Source of the DNA: Hibiscus mutabilis | Taxonomy: Eukaryota > Streptophyta > Magnoliopsida > Malvales > Malvaceae | Length of the DNA stretch: 64,000 nt | Direction: 5' to 3' | Assembly: GCA_019671005.1 (NCBI GenBank) | Contig: CM033745.1 | Location: forward strand, 45,999,241-46,063,240 | Shown here: positions 45,996 through 57,555 of the stretch, piece by piece | How positions within the stretch are numbered: the first letter of the stretch is position 1 | Layout of the letters: each line of letters starts with the position of its first letter | Translations under genes and position numbers: made by a program | Notes under the pieces: model-generated | Databases searched by the model: none | Told to the model about the DNA's origin: nothing | What the model saw: the letters and a program-made list of their open reading frames with translations, nothing else

Positions 45996-46160
45996 TCAAA
46001 ATCTACTTTAGGATTAGGTTCCACATCGTTCATACAGTTTATATTAAGAGGCCTGTACAATTTTGAAAGTGCTTATTGGGAAACGAAAAGTATAGTTTAT
46101 AACGCGAATAAATAATTGTTCAATAAATAAATGAATAGGTAAATAAATAAATAAATAATG

Positions 46161-46198
46161 AATGGAATGGAATGGAATGGAATGGAATGGAATGAATG
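46161..46198. repeat. Microsatellite (GGAAT)n next to (AAAT)n
   Basis: About seven GGAAT units follow an (AAAT)n run at about 46130-46158, in the linker between protease and RT of Ogre-B. Confidence 0.9.
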
Positions 46199-46553
46199 CC
46201 ATGTTTTCCATTTGAGAAAGAAAATGTAGATATAGTATATTTCATTGAAAGCAGATGAATATGACATAGTTGCCTTTTTTTACAAAAGATGTTTGTTACT
46301 TTCGGGCCAAAGTGACGGAATGGTTCTAGGCATTACTTTGATTTGTCTCTGTTGAATGCTGGCACGACCCTGAAGGTCCAGTTGTTGAGCTCTTCTCCTA
46401 GGAGGCACGGGCGAATTCTGGCCAGAAACCGATTAGGCTTTCTTCCGTCACCAATCAGGTTCACATTCATTTCTTCTAAAGCCTCACTGATCAGCTCTTC
46501 TTGGAGGTGCCTTTCACCCTCTTGGTTTACCTCCTGACATCATTTTCCGGATT

Positions 46554-47489
46554 TCAAATCCCCCCAGATATGAAGATACCTTTGAAGTTTGAGTAGGTTA
46601 TGGGAGCCCAGGGAATGTCCTCCCCTTTTAACCTAGCTTTCCTCTGTTCTTGCCTTTTTTTCCACTCTTGTCTCTTTTGCAAAAAATTAGGCTTATAGTC
46701 AAGTCCGAAGTGGTCCACCTTATGAATCACACTAACGGGACAAAGACGCCCCTGTAGATTCCTCCCCAAACCTTTATTCTTTCTTGCTCCTCTTCCTAGG
46801 GTTTTGAATACCATCATCTTAGTGTAGTTTGACAATTTGGGGCATGGAACTTTTCTCCCTTCAACAACAAAGGTAGCATTGATAAGTTCCAAGGCTCTAA
46901 AGGCGCACTCTATTACTTCTCCATCAGTAGGGAGGTATGGTGTATCGGGAGTCAATGAAGCGATGATGTCCTCTTCTGCATTCACCGTTACTAACTTCCC
47001 CTCGGTGATAAACTTTAAATTTTGATGAAGTAAGGACGGAACGGCACCGGCCGAGTGTATCCATGGCCTTCTTAATAGGAAGTTGTAAGATGGTTGGATA
47101 TCCATGACCACGAAATCGACCACATATTCAGTAGGACCAATGAGTAGGAGTACTTCTATTTTCCCTTCCACATCTCTTTGAGTCCCTTCGAAGGCTCATA
47201 CCATATTATGACATGGTTTCATATGCGAGCTGTCGATTGGCAGTCGTTGTAGCGTGGCTAATGGCATAACATTCAATGCAGAGCCATTATCAATTAAAAC
47301 GCCCGGCAGCACATAACCCTTACAGTGAGTGGTGATGTTTAGGGCCTTGACAGACCCCGTGCCTTGCCCTGGAATTTTATCATCACTAAAAGTATTATGA
47401 TTGACGTCAGTGATGTGACTGGTGATCTGATCCAATCTCCCAATAGAGATGTCTTTTGTAACGAAGGTCTCATTCAAAACCTTCAACAA
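46554..47489 (-). pseudogene. Ogre-B aspartic protease region
   Basis: The protease cuts the polyprotein. The upstream frame (47196-47489) contains VLIDNGSALNVMPLATLQRL, with the DNGS box corresponding to the catalytic D-T/S-G signature (Thr/Ser changed to Asn, which is common in this group). After a stop at 47196 the frame 46554-47171 continues with PTEYVVDFVVMDIQPSYNF and LLRRPWIHSAGAVPSLLHQN, the conserved flap/C-terminal region. A basic linker toward RT follows (EWKKRQEQRKARLKG). The disabling change seen is the in-frame stop between the two. Confidence 0.85.
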
Positions 47490-47938
47490 TGCATCACGAT
47501 GCTTTTCTGAATTTAGTAATAGATCGAGTACTGAAATGTGAGCTGGCTATTTTCGGAGTTGATCGACAACATTATACTCACTGTGCTTCAAAAATTTCAA
47601 AAATTATTGTGCTTGCATTTTCGTGACCGGCTCTTTGACTTTTGAGAGTGGGTCTTTTCCGAACAACTTTTCGGGTTCTACTCCAACTTTTTGGCCTTTC
47701 TCCTTTGGGCTCCTTAGGTTTTCTGGAATGTAACATCAACCACTTCTTTTTAGATGCCCTACATCGCTTACTTCTCCGCTATTCGGTTGAGCAGGTTTTG
47801 TCTCCATCGTCTTCTTTTCCTCTTGTGCACTAGACGATCCCAGAATTGTGTTGCCCACGGCGTAATTCCACGAAACCATTTTTGTGTCTTTGAAAGGAAA
47901 ATACTTTGGGGTAACAATTATAATTTTGGGAGCCAGTT

Positions 47939-49590
47939 TTAGTTCACTTGCCTCACTCGTCTTGAGACCGAGGACAAGTGGTCTCTTCGTACTGTATCTG
48001 GTTTCTTAACTCTTTGACGCACAGACTTCAACTCCTTTTCAAAAAACTCAATCTCCTTGTTATCCATCATAGTTTGCAGGAAATGACAAAATTCCTCACA
48101 ATGATGAATATCATGATTTTCTAATTTGTGGTACTCACAGTACGGGACACATCCTTCTTTGACCAACACCATTCCTTGGTTAATGAGACGCACCATACAT
48201 AACTACTGAAAGACCCATTTCAAGGGATACTGGACTTCAGACACATTCCTTTTGGCTTTCTTAGCGCACTCATTTTCAATGGCATTTACACCCTAGTTCG
48301 AATCAGATTCTGAATGAACTTTTTGAATGCTATACAGTTCTCGATTGAATGTCCTGGGACATCGGCATGATACTCGTAGTAAGGAGTAACGTGGTACGAG
48401 CAGGCCAAATCGACCTTGTACAGCTACGAGTGAAGTTCTTTATAGGTAATTGGCAAATGTGTGAAAGACCTATCATCCCTTTCATTCTTAGGTCCCTTAT
48501 CTTCTCTCTTGTTGAAGTTTCTGGAATTCCCTGCTGAGGCCTATGGATGGGAGATGGTGAAGTTCTTGGTTTTCTCAAAAGCATTGGTGTTGTTTACTTC
48601 ATGATCATTCTTCTTAAACTACTTTCGTGAATGATCTCCTCTATCGATCCTTCCGCTCTTGATGGCTGCTTTAATGCGTTCACCAGTCATGACTACTTCT
48701 GTAAAGTTACTAATAGGGTTACTGATCAACCGATCATAAAGTGCCCCTTTTATCATATCTACGAACATTGGAGAGATCTCATGCTCATGAAGCGGTGGTT
48801 GGAATTGGGCTGCCACATCGCGCCACCTTTGAGCATATTCACGAAGGGTCTCATTGCGCTTTTGTTCCATGCCTTGTAACAATAGTCAGTTGGGAACCAT
48901 GTTGGTTACATGCTTATAATGATCAGTAAAAGCTTTCTCTAGATCTCTCCACGACTTGATTTGAGCCTTGGTCAGTTGGTTATACCACCTCAAAGCAGAT
49001 CCTACTAAGCTGTCCTAAAAACAGTGAATCAAGAGCTTCTCGTTGTTGGTAAATCTAGCTATCTTCTGGCAAAACATCACTATATGAGCGGACGGACAAG
49101 TGCTTTCATCAAACTTCTCAAAATCTGGGGCCTTAAACTTATATGGGATCTCCTCATCATGAACCAAACTGAGCTCCCTAGCACTAAATCCATAGAGGTC
49201 ATCCTCGTCTTCTTTCACTATGAACCTTTCCTCTAGGTCTTTCTGAGTATCCTCTAGTTGCTTAATGAACTCCGTTTTTATTTGGTTCAATTTTTCTAAT
49301 TCGTCAAAATCTGGGATGCCATCCCCGATAATCTCAGGATTCCCAAAGGTCACCACTGGTTGAGTTTGAGCTGCTGCACCGGCATGGGAAGCAGATGCGC
49401 CTTGTGTAAGATTCGATGAAAGGCCAATGAGCAGAGGATTCTTGACTGTTTGGGTATAAAGGCGATCCCCCGAGTTTTGGGCAAGACTCTCGACTCCTAC
49501 CTTAGCTAGTCTTGCAACAGTAGAGATATTTCCTTCATCATGTCTTACTAGGACTTGAGGATGGTGTCCCTTAATTCTTGTTGGGTTCAT
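47939..49590 (-). pseudogene. Ogre-B gag
   Basis: Gag builds the virus-like particle. Three open parts are in order: 49015-49590 (N-terminus MNPTRIKGHHPQVL; acidic linker EKLNQIKTEFIKQLEDTQKD; FKAPDFEKFDESTCPSAHI), 48619-48882 (LQGMEQKRNETLREYAQRWR, the core Gag helix motif; PMFVDMIKGALYDRL), and 47939-48196. Two modified zinc-binding modules occur: YYEYHADVPGHSIENC (about 48320-48370) and YCEYHKLENHDIHHC (about 48095-48140). Stops and small indels separate the parts (for example C-F-stop at 49015). The stretch 47490-47938 to the protease holds only poor frames. Confidence 0.85.
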
Positions 49591-49889
49591 TCCATTTGAC
49601 CACGTAGATCAGCTTCCAGCTTTACAAAACCTTTCTCCATTCGCTTTGTTCGTAAACGAGTATGATATGGGTGTGGAATGATGGTAATTTTAAAGAACCA
49701 CAATGTAATCTTTTTTTTGTTTCTCTGAAACAGAAAGCATTTTAGTCAATTATTTGTATCAAAACAAAGGATTCAAATAAATGAATTATGCATGAATGCA
49801 ATGAGCAACACTGAGTTTGGCAAACATCATCGTTAAATGACGTTCATTAATAGAAACATAGTCTTGGTACAATAACCAAAGAAAGCCAA

Positions 49890-50399
49890 CTAAACATATG
49901 ACTTCAAGGTAGTATCGAGGTCAATGATCTTTCTCAAAATCCAAACAATCCTCTCTCCTTCTTTAGAGTCGTCGTCGACATAATCGTGAAGTTCAGTAGT
50001 GTCTTTTGCCAGGAGTTGTATCTTATGGGCAACTCCTTGCATCCGAACCATCCATTGTGCTAATTTTTGTTCTTGTCTCCAAAAGGTGTAGGCAACGAAC
50101 TGTAGTTGCTCCAGACTCGGCATCAGGCGTACTTGAATTGCTCCCCTAAATCTTGCCACATGATCCTTGAGTTGTTGAACCTCAATCTCCAACTCTTCAA
50201 TGCGAGACCTTAAAGCTTGGTACTCTGAATTGCTTACTTTTAACTTGCTAGTCAAACCCTTGTGCTTGAAAAGAGACTTCTCCAGACACTTAACCTGATC
50301 CTTCAAGGCTTCATTTTGGCGATGTTCTTTCTCGAGCTGCCTAGAGTGAGAAGTATGCAAGTTCTTCATTTCTTGTGTTAAAGTGAGCACATAGTCCAT
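49890..50399 (-). CDS. Ogre-B coiled-coil protein (ORF1 C-terminal part)
   Basis: An uninterrupted 169-aa frame between ORF1 and gag. Residues 1-95 are strongly heptad-like and charged (MKNLHTSHSRQLEKEHRQNE; KSLFKHKGLTSKLKVSNSEY; RIEELEIEVQQLKDHVARF). The C-terminal half is mixed (FVAYTFWRQEQKLAQWMVRM). It is probably the last part of the ORF1 product, cut off by a stop in the 50400-50452 gap. It may support oligomerisation of ORF1; the role is unknown. It is listed as CDS because the frame itself is intact, not because expression is shown. Confidence 0.55.
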   Translation of the reverse strand: MDYVLTLTQEMKNLHTSHSRQLEKEHRQNEALKDQVKCLEKSLFKHKGLTSKLKVSNSEYQALRSRIEELEIEVQQLKDHVARFRGAIQVRLMPSLEQLQFVAYTFWRQEQKLAQWMVRMQGVAHKIQLLAKDTTELHDYVDDDSKEGERIVWILRKIIDLDTTLKSYV

Positions 50400-50452
50400 G
50401 TTCTCACAAACATTCTTTTATAATTCTTGGCTCTCGCTTTCTCCTCCCTAAG

Positions 50453-52015
50453 TCAGAGTTCTATCCCTTCGCCTGATCCACCTTCTACAACTCTCTTGCA
50501 TTTGTTTAGCCTCTTGAGTTTCTGAATTTCTTCCTTTTCTAACTTGAGCTCGAGTTCCAATTCATCCTTTCTCTTTTGTAGACCTTTAACCATTCCTTCA
50601 AACTGGATCTTTTCCAACTCAAAATTGAATCTTTCTTGGCAAGCTTTCTCTTTGAGCTTGAGATACCTCTCTTGTTCCAATTCATCCTTTCTCTTTTGTA
50701 GACCTTTAACCATTCCTTCAAACTGGATCTTTTCCAACTCAAAATTGAATCTTTCTTGGCAAGCTTTCTCTTTGAGCTTGAGATACCTCTCTTGTTCCAA
50801 TTCATCCTTTCTCTTTTGTAGACCTTTACCCATCTCACGTTGTTTCAAGCCGAAGAAACATCGTACACCACTGCCTTGCAGCCCTTTTTCCTTCTCATAA
50901 TTCATATTGAACTCATTCAAAACCTTGGTAGCCAGCACAAATTGCTTCGAGCCATACTGTCTCAAAACCATAAGAGGAGCATAAGCAGTGTGCCCCCAAA
51001 GTCCAAGCAATGGCACCCAAGAATGTATCCCGCACCTATAGAGGATACTCCTTGCAGAAAGCCAGGGAGCCCTCCAAACTATATCTTCCTCTTTTAGGTT
51101 GCTAAGAACATCTACCCAAACTTCCTCAGATCTTCGGGTGGGCGAATCTTTCTTTCGCAGAAATTCTTCTAATGGTGAGAAGTTGCCATTGTATAGAGGC
51201 TTCGAGAAATTAGCATCCGACCATAGGTGACTATAGAACCATACTGTCAAAAGTTACGGGCAACCATGGAAACGACCCGCACTATGCTCCCGGCAAAACC
51301 TTAGAGATCAGAAAGTTTTGGCTAAAATCACAGGCACCGGATTGGTCCCGCCACTCAGATGGCCAAAGAGGTCCAACACTACCGGATCAATTAGCCCTCT
51401 TGCCCGGGGAAAAAGAACTACCCCATAAATTAACAACGTGAAGAGATACCGCTGAACTCGGCCTATCGGATGTACGGAAGCTAGGGCTAGAATCTCATCC
51501 CACTTGAGATACTCCTTACCGTTCCAAGTAGTGACCTGAAGCTCGACCCAGGATTCCAACATGTCCAAGAATCTCTTGAGGTTGCCCCGGAAGGCTTTGT
51601 TCTTACTAGGCTTCGAGTATACCCGAGTTTCGTCAATCTTCTCATAGTTTAGAAGGTCTTGAAATTCTTCAATCATAGGAGTTAAGTCAAAGTTACCGAT
51701 TGTGAAACAACTATAGGCGGGTTTCCAGAACCTTACCAAGGCTTGCAGTAGTGCCTGGTCTACCGACACATCTAACAAACATGCAATGTCACCATATTCT
51801 CTACTGAAAGTGCACCTTGTTTCCAAGTCCCAACTATTCCACACTGTCTTCAGGCCAGAAGTGTCGTTGTATTCTGTATTCATGAATGTCTTTGTTGCCA
51901 ATGTTGACCTGAACCCGGCAGGGATACTGTCTCCATCATACAATTGCTCCCCTTTGGACCATATTTGTACGTCAGAGTTCTTTTCATCATTGTTGCGAAC
52001 TAGGTCTCCCATCAA
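50453..52015 (-). pseudogene. Ogre-B ORF1 (DUF7745-like domain plus coiled coil)
   Basis: The Ogre-specific ORF before gag. The frame 51308-52015 starts at MMGDLVRNND and holds EYGDIACLLDVSVDQALLQA, LVRFWKPAYSCFTIGNFDLT, MIEEFQDLLNYEKIDETRVY and YLFTLLIYGVVLFPRARGLI. A frameshift and one in-frame stop follow near 51255-51308 (reading SLRFCREHSAGRFHGCP-stop-LLTVWFY). The frame 50453-51250 then continues with FYSHLWSDANFSKPLYNGNF, SILYRCGIHSWVPLLGLWGH and PLMVLRQYGSKQF, and ends in a coiled coil made of duplicated 40-residue units. The role of ORF1 is not known. The domain name is from memory. Confidence 0.8.
50561..50830 (-). repeat. Perfect 120-bp in-frame tandem duplication in ORF1
   Basis: Bases 50581-50700 and 50701-50820 are identical, with partial copies on both sides. 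The 120-bp unit encodes 40 residues (KGLQKRKDELEQERYLKLKE and onward to ...FELEKIQFEGMV). Each unit keeps the coiled-coil register. Confidence 0.95.
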
Positions 52016-52732
52016 TCTAGCCTTTAACTTCAGACTATTTCCAACTCAATGTGCTCCTTATGATATGACGATAATATGCAAAACAAAAGAGTAACAAGGG
52101 AAAGAAAAGAGAATAGAAGAGTTAGTCATGAGATAAAAACGTGGAAGCGAGAAAAGTTAAACATAAATAGTTTACATAAAGAAAGAAACCTAACCACGTG
52201 AGTTCTAGTTCGCTAAGGTTATCCGCATGGCTCTAATAGGGGTGGTTTTCTTAAATTCTCACACATGGGTTCGATTCTAATTAAGGGTGCCCGAACCTAT
52301 CTTAGTGCCTAATAAGGCAATAATAACCCAATTCTGGACCATTATAAGCTTGCGAATTGGTTTCGATTCGAGGGAAAGCACAACCTGATGACGTGGAGGG
52401 TTGCTCACGTGTCAAAAGACGTGGATTCCGGGAGTGAAATACCAACCCATGGAGGGCTACTCACGTGGGTATGTGGCATTTCACTCCCACTTAAGGGAAG
52501 AAGCTCGGGTATAGAGCTTAATGATATGACGCAGCACATGTCAGTGACTCCTTAGAAATTGAATGAAAAATTAATTCGAAGACCACCAATTATCAAAGCC
52601 CGTGAAATCTCAATCACATTTTCAAGGAAGAATAACCCTGGTTAAAATCAATTAAAATCCCAATGATTTTCATTATTTAAAAGCAACAATTTTCCCCTTG
52701 GCCTAACTCTCTTTTGAAAAAAAAACAAAAAC
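52016..52732 (-). other. Ogre-B 5' leader
   Basis: The untranslated stretch between the primer site and the ORF1 start has only short frames. Two related segments, GGAGGGTTGCTCACGTG (52397) and GGAGGGCTACTCACGTG (52453), sit 56 bp apart and contain CACGTG palindromes. The function is not known. Confidence 0.6.
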
Positions 52733-52751
52733 GTCCCCAGCGGAGTCACGA
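52733..52751 (-). other. Primer-binding site of Ogre-B, mutated
   Basis: The minus strand reads TCGTGACTCCGCTGGGGAC, the Ogre tRNA-Arg-type site with two changes at its first bases compared with Ogre-A (TGGCGACTCC). Confidence 0.8.
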
Positions 52752-52754
52752 AGC

Positions 52755-55700
52755 TGTAGCGACCTTCTTTTTGAAAGGACAATTGTCGAATCATCCCCTT
52801 AAATCATTAATGAAACTCTTTTAAAAAAATGGGGATTTCTTTTGAAAACCTTAAATTTTGAAAACGATGAAAACTTGGAGTCGCCACCGGCAACTTGGGT
52901 AAGGTAGGCCGGGCACCATAAGAAACTAGAGATTCGTTGTGAAAGGGTCCGGGATTTGGTTACGCGTGGGGAAGGGTTAGCACCCCCATCACGCCCGGAA
53001 ATCGGTACAAAAATATTTGTTGCTTTTAAAAGGATGAAAATCATTAAAATTTATATTGAATTTAACTCGGAGTTCTTAAATAAAAATTAACCTTAATTAC
53101 ACGGACTTTATCAAATTGGTGGATTCAAATTAATTGGACATTTAATTAATAAGGTTGACAATATATCGGACCATAGATTAAATCGACATCGAATAAGCCC
53201 GACTGCCGTGTTAATTTATGGTTCGACTTTTGTACGTCACCTTTATGCATGATGCAAGCATTTAAGTATGATGTGATGATTTTGTTAACTTTTAATCCAT
53301 TTACCTCGGGATGGTAAGGATTAATTCGAATATTTGGTCAACATCCTTTAAGCTCGGACTGTTACGACACAAATATTGGAATTAATAAGTACATCCCTTT
53401 TACGATTTAGATTGATTATGAATGCAATTAAGATTAAAGATTATATAGATGACAATTAAGGCATGACAATCACAGGCACAAATATAAACATACAAAAGGG
53501 AGGCCCAATTTATTAGAGAGCCCACTTAGTGACCTATTTATTAACTAAACAATTCTAACACTTAACCTTAAATTATATAGCCCTAAAAAGTTAGGAAACC
53601 CAATTTATGATGATAGATTTGTAATTTAATGTTAATCTAAACTTGAAATTGATTTTACCCCTAAAGTAATTAAGAAATGTTCAATTAATTTAATGAATTT
53701 AAAATTTAACCCAATAAGCCAAGGGTGAATTTAAATTCACTAAAGTAATTCGAACCCTAATCTAACTAAGGCTCTAAAAAACCTAATGCTAATTTAATTA
53801 ATTTTAGGATCGTGCCCCTATGAGACGAGCATACGATCTAGATTAATTGAGTTAATTCACTTAATCTAGTCAAAAGCCCAAAAGAACCAAAACTAGGCCT
53901 AAGGCCCAAAAACCTAAAATCAAGCCCAAGACAAAGCTAGGCCTAAAGCCCAAAAATCTAAAGCTAGGCCTAAAGCCCAAATTAAAATTATCTAGCAAAG
54001 GCCCAAAGAACATATATGTTAAGACATATTATATATTAGAATTATATAATATAAAAAAACTATTATTTTAAGGAAATTATATGTCATACTTTTGTAAAAT
54101 TACATATGTTATGTCTTTTAGAAGATTATACCCTATATTTTAAAAAACTATACATATATTATAAACAAAAACATACATTATATATTTTGAAAAATTCTTC
54201 TATATACTTTGAAAACTATATTATACACCACATATATACTTCACTTTTACAAAACATTATTATATACTTCAAACTATATACTTTGTATACCAAAAATGTA
54301 TGTAATACATTCTTCAAAATTATACTATATACCTTAAAAACTATATATTATATCAAAAACATGTATGTATTATTTTATAAAATTATACTATATACTTTGA
54401 AAACTATGTATTATAGGTCATATATATATATATATTACATTTTACAAAATCCTACCTTATAGTTTAAAAACTATACATTATATATATCAAAAGCACATAT
54501 TGCATTTTTTTTAATTTTACTATATACTAAAATATATATACTATATATTAAAAACATTTATATATATTACATTTTTACAAATTTTTATTTTATACTAAAA
54601 ATATTATAGGTCGAGAAATATATATTTTATTTTATCAATTTCTACTTTACCTACAAATGTATATTAAACATAAAAAGTATATGTTACATTTCTATTTTGT
54701 ACTAAATTTATGTGCATGTTAAATCCCTAATATATATATATATACCATTCGAACTAATTTCATCTATAAAACAACGATCACAAACGAGCAATATTAACAT
54801 AAAAATTAAATTGAAATTGCTGAAAATAAATTTGCAAAATTTAAACTAAAAGTGCATGAAAAAAAGAATAGATAAAAAATTTAATTCAAAACTGGAAAAA
54901 CGACCAAATTGTGAGGAAATAAAATGCAGGGACAAAATTAAAAGAAAAATCGAGGACGTAATTGAAAACATCAAAAACTGTGAAGGACTAGAGGAGTAAT
55001 TAAAATAGTCGAAATGGCTTCCCCTTGTAATTAGACTATACGGAGGGACTAATAACGTAATTGGACCATGCAGAAGGATTGCAGACACAATTATTTTAGG
55101 GCGGAGGTCCTTAAAATGCAATTAACCCTTTTAAAAATTTATAACATTATAAATACCCCTTTTATCCGAATTTAGCCCTCTTTTTCCATTTTTTTGTTAT
55201 AATACCCTAAAACACTCTCCCCTCTCTCCTTTATCCCAGTCGAGCGCCGCCACGTCGGCGAGCCCAAAAAGCTTGAAAAACAATTCCTTTTCCGAACCTA
55301 AAACCAAATCTGGCCTTCTCTTTTCTTTAAAAACAATCGAGTCCCCTTTTATGAAAACTGAAGCCCAAATTCCTTTTTTTAAGAAACCGAAGACCTTTTT
55401 TTCTTACTTCTCCACCGAGTCACCATACGCGGCCTCGAGGAGGTGAACCTTCGAAGGAAATAAGGACTTAACCCTAATTTTTTTGTGCATGCATGTTTCG
55501 AAATAAGTATGAAGAGATGGGTATACCTCTGAATTTTTTAGGCTACTTTTTGTCTATTGATTCTGAAAAATTCCCCGTTAGAATGCTTAGGGTTACAAAA
55601 TGATGTTTACATTGCTTTATATTCCTCATATCACTTATTGTTTGCCTATCCTATTGTTTAGATTTTTAAGCAAACATTAAATGTCTAAACTGTGGATAAT

Positions 55701-56395
55701 GATGTTCTGATATCCCCTGTTTTTTATACATTTTCATCTAATCGGTGGTTGGGAGAGTTGGTGGCCACCGTATGGTGGCAGCGGAAATCCTGACGTTGTG
55801 GCCACGCGGATTGGGAGACAAACCAGTGCCGGCACGTGGGCGCGTGAAGGGATGAACCGTCGGGGCGTGCATCACACGCGCACGTGGGGAGTTGGACGGT
55901 CAGCGCGTGCGGAAGCTGAGTGGTCCTCGGGTTCGATCTGGACCATTGGATCAGATCTGATCCAACGGCTAGATCTTGGCGGCTGCAATAAAAAGAAGGG
56001 TTATCAGATTAGTTTCTAGGGTTTTTGTTTGTATTGGGTTTGGGCCAAATAGTCCTATGTATTATTATTTTATTTTTTTGTTTTAAATATGTAATTGACT
56101 TGGACTTATATAAAAACATTGGGCTTTAATTATTTAATTGATATGTTTATTTTGTTTGTTTTTAATTTTAGATAGCAATAATAATAACACTACACATAAT
56201 ATACATATACGTATACCTATTACACATACATTAATACATACACATAATATATGCAATATACCTACTCATATTCATAGTTAAATATTAATGACATTAAAGT
56301 AATAATGAATACATACATACATGCAAGCAACACATACAATATACATATTCAATAATTTACACAGCTCGTAGCATATCTTCCCATTATTGTAAAAA
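52755..56395 (-). mobile_element. Ogre-B 5' LTR (right copy, outer end lost)
   Basis: It starts TGTAGCGACC next to the primer site and aligns with the left LTR to TTTACAC at 56362. The last ~418 bp of the LTR are missing. After about 16 bp of unrelated sequence a short match to the LTR remains (CCCATTATTGTAAAAAC, 56379-56395; compare 40917). Segment 53085-53493 is inverted relative to the left LTR. Frames 54106-54462 and 55798-56019 lie in LTR sequence and are not genes. Confidence 0.9.
53085..53493. repeat. LTR segment inverted relative to the other Ogre-B LTR (right copy)
   Basis: The partner of 37226-37636. Here the order is TTAACCTTAATTACACGG ... CAGGCACAAATATAAACATA. Which orientation is ancestral cannot be told from the window. 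Confidence 0.9.
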
Positions 56396-56461
56396 CTACA
56401 AGGAAGAATCGAGGTTGATACAAAATACTTACACACACAGATAGAAGGAATATGAGGCTAC

Positions 56462-57163
56462 CTAAATAACCCTTTCAAATTGACCATCGGTTTGGGAATG
56501 GAAGGCGGTGCTTAGGTGCACTCGAGTTTCCAAAGCTTCATGTAGGGTTCTCCAAAACCAGGAAGCAAAACACGGATCACGGTTGGAGATGATAGACACA
56601 TGAACTCCATGCAAACGAAAGATCTCACAAATGTATAATTCAGCAAGCTTAGACAAGCTGAAATCTATTCTTACCAAAATGAAATGAGCAGACTTTGTGA
56701 ATCGATATATAATGACCCAAATAACATCATTATTCTTTGGTGTCATTGGTAGACCACTTACAAAATCCATCGTGATACGCTCCTATCTCTATTGTGGAAG
56801 CTCGATAGGTTGTAGAAGGCCAGTGGGTACCTTGTGCTCAGCTTTAACCTGTTGGCAGGTCAAACACCTAGCCACAAAGTCTGTAACTTCACGTTTCATG
56901 CCAGAACACCAATACAGCTCCATCAAGTCTTTATACATTTTGATAGCCCCAAGATGAACAGAGAAAAGACTTGAATGAGCTTCATTCAGAATTTGAATCT
57001 GAAGATCGTCTTCATCAAGAACACAGACACGATTTCAAAAATAAAACAACCTTTCAGAATTCATAGTAAAGTCAGGATCCGGCTTATTCTTGATCTTAGC
57101 AATAAGAGTTTGCAAATCCTCATCGGATTTCTGGAGTCCTCTAATTCGAGACATGATAGTTGA
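56462..57163 (-). pseudogene. Tekay-3 integrase N-terminal and catalytic part
   Basis: The zinc-binding segment is readable across frames (FSVHLGAIKMYKDL, then FVARCLTCQQVKAEH; about 56840-56960). The frame 56462-56770 gives MDFVSGLPMTPKN (first Asp), HFILVRIDFSLSKLAELYIC, SIISNRDPCF (the second catalytic Asp of the family's SDRD is Asn here) and TDGQFERVI with the Glu. The frame ends at 56462 where foreign sequence starts. The rest of the domain resumes at 36898 on the far side of Ogre-B with a gap. The Asp-to-Asn change alone would kill catalysis. Confidence 0.88.
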
Positions 57164-57550
57164 CTAAACTCTCAATTCAGCCAATAGTTTGCCACGCTTC
57201 TTGAGATGAAAATAAGCATTCAAACATCTCGCGGAGAGAGTGGGCTTCTGACTAAGGGTGTCAACCACAACATTGGCTTTATCGGGATGGTAATCAATTA
57301 CCAAATCATAATCCTTCAAAAGTTCCATCCACCGGCGCTGCCGGAGATTCAACTCTTTCTGAGTTAGAAGGTACTTCAGGCTCTTGTGATCGGTGTACAA
57401 GTAACACTTCCTACCGTAAAGATAATGCCTCCAAATCTTTAAGGCAAACACAATAGCAGCTAACTCCAGATCATGTGTTGGATAATTCAGTTCGTGTAGC
57501 TTAAGTTGACGTGAAGCATAGGCAATGACTTTTCCTTCATGCATAAGCAC
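57164..57550 (-). pseudogene. Tekay-3 RNase H
   Basis: RNase H removes RNA from the RNA-DNA hybrid. The 128-aa frame shows VIAYASRQLKLHELNYPTHD, LELAAIVFALKIWRHYLYGR (with the Glu), CYLYTDHKSLKYLLTQKELN (TDHKSL Asp) and RRWMELLKDYDLVIDYHPDK followed by ANVVVDTLS, where the family has ANVVADALS. The domain is intact as a frame but lies between broken RT and integrase, so it would not be made as part of a full polyprotein. Confidence 0.88.
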
Positions 57551-57555
57551 ACATC

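Larger units (their letters stand above)
36899..56395 (-). mobile_element. Ogre-B: near-complete Tat/Ogre LTR retrotransposon nested in Tekay-3
   Basis: A minus-strand element of about 19.5 kb. 5' LTR 52755-56362 plus a scrap to 56395, primer site 52733-52751, ORF1 50453-52015, coiled-coil frame 49890-50399, gag about 47939-49590, protease 46554-47489, RT 45109-45995, RNase H 44521-45108, archaeal-type RNase H 43841-44473, integrase 42621-43700, 3' non-coding region 40996-42620, polypurine tract 40976-40993, 3' LTR 36899-40975. ORF1 before gag together with a second RNase H is the hallmark of Ogre. All frames are broken. It inserted into the Tekay-3 integrase; a later deletion took its outer right LTR end. 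Confidence 0.9.

Noticed and set aside
46161..46198. GGAAT repeat as centromeric satellite
   Set aside because: Only about seven units inside a pol linker; a simple microsatellite.
54106..54462. 118-aa Tyr/Ile-rich frame
   Set aside because: Low-complexity AT repeat in the Ogre-B LTR; the composition alone explains the open frame.
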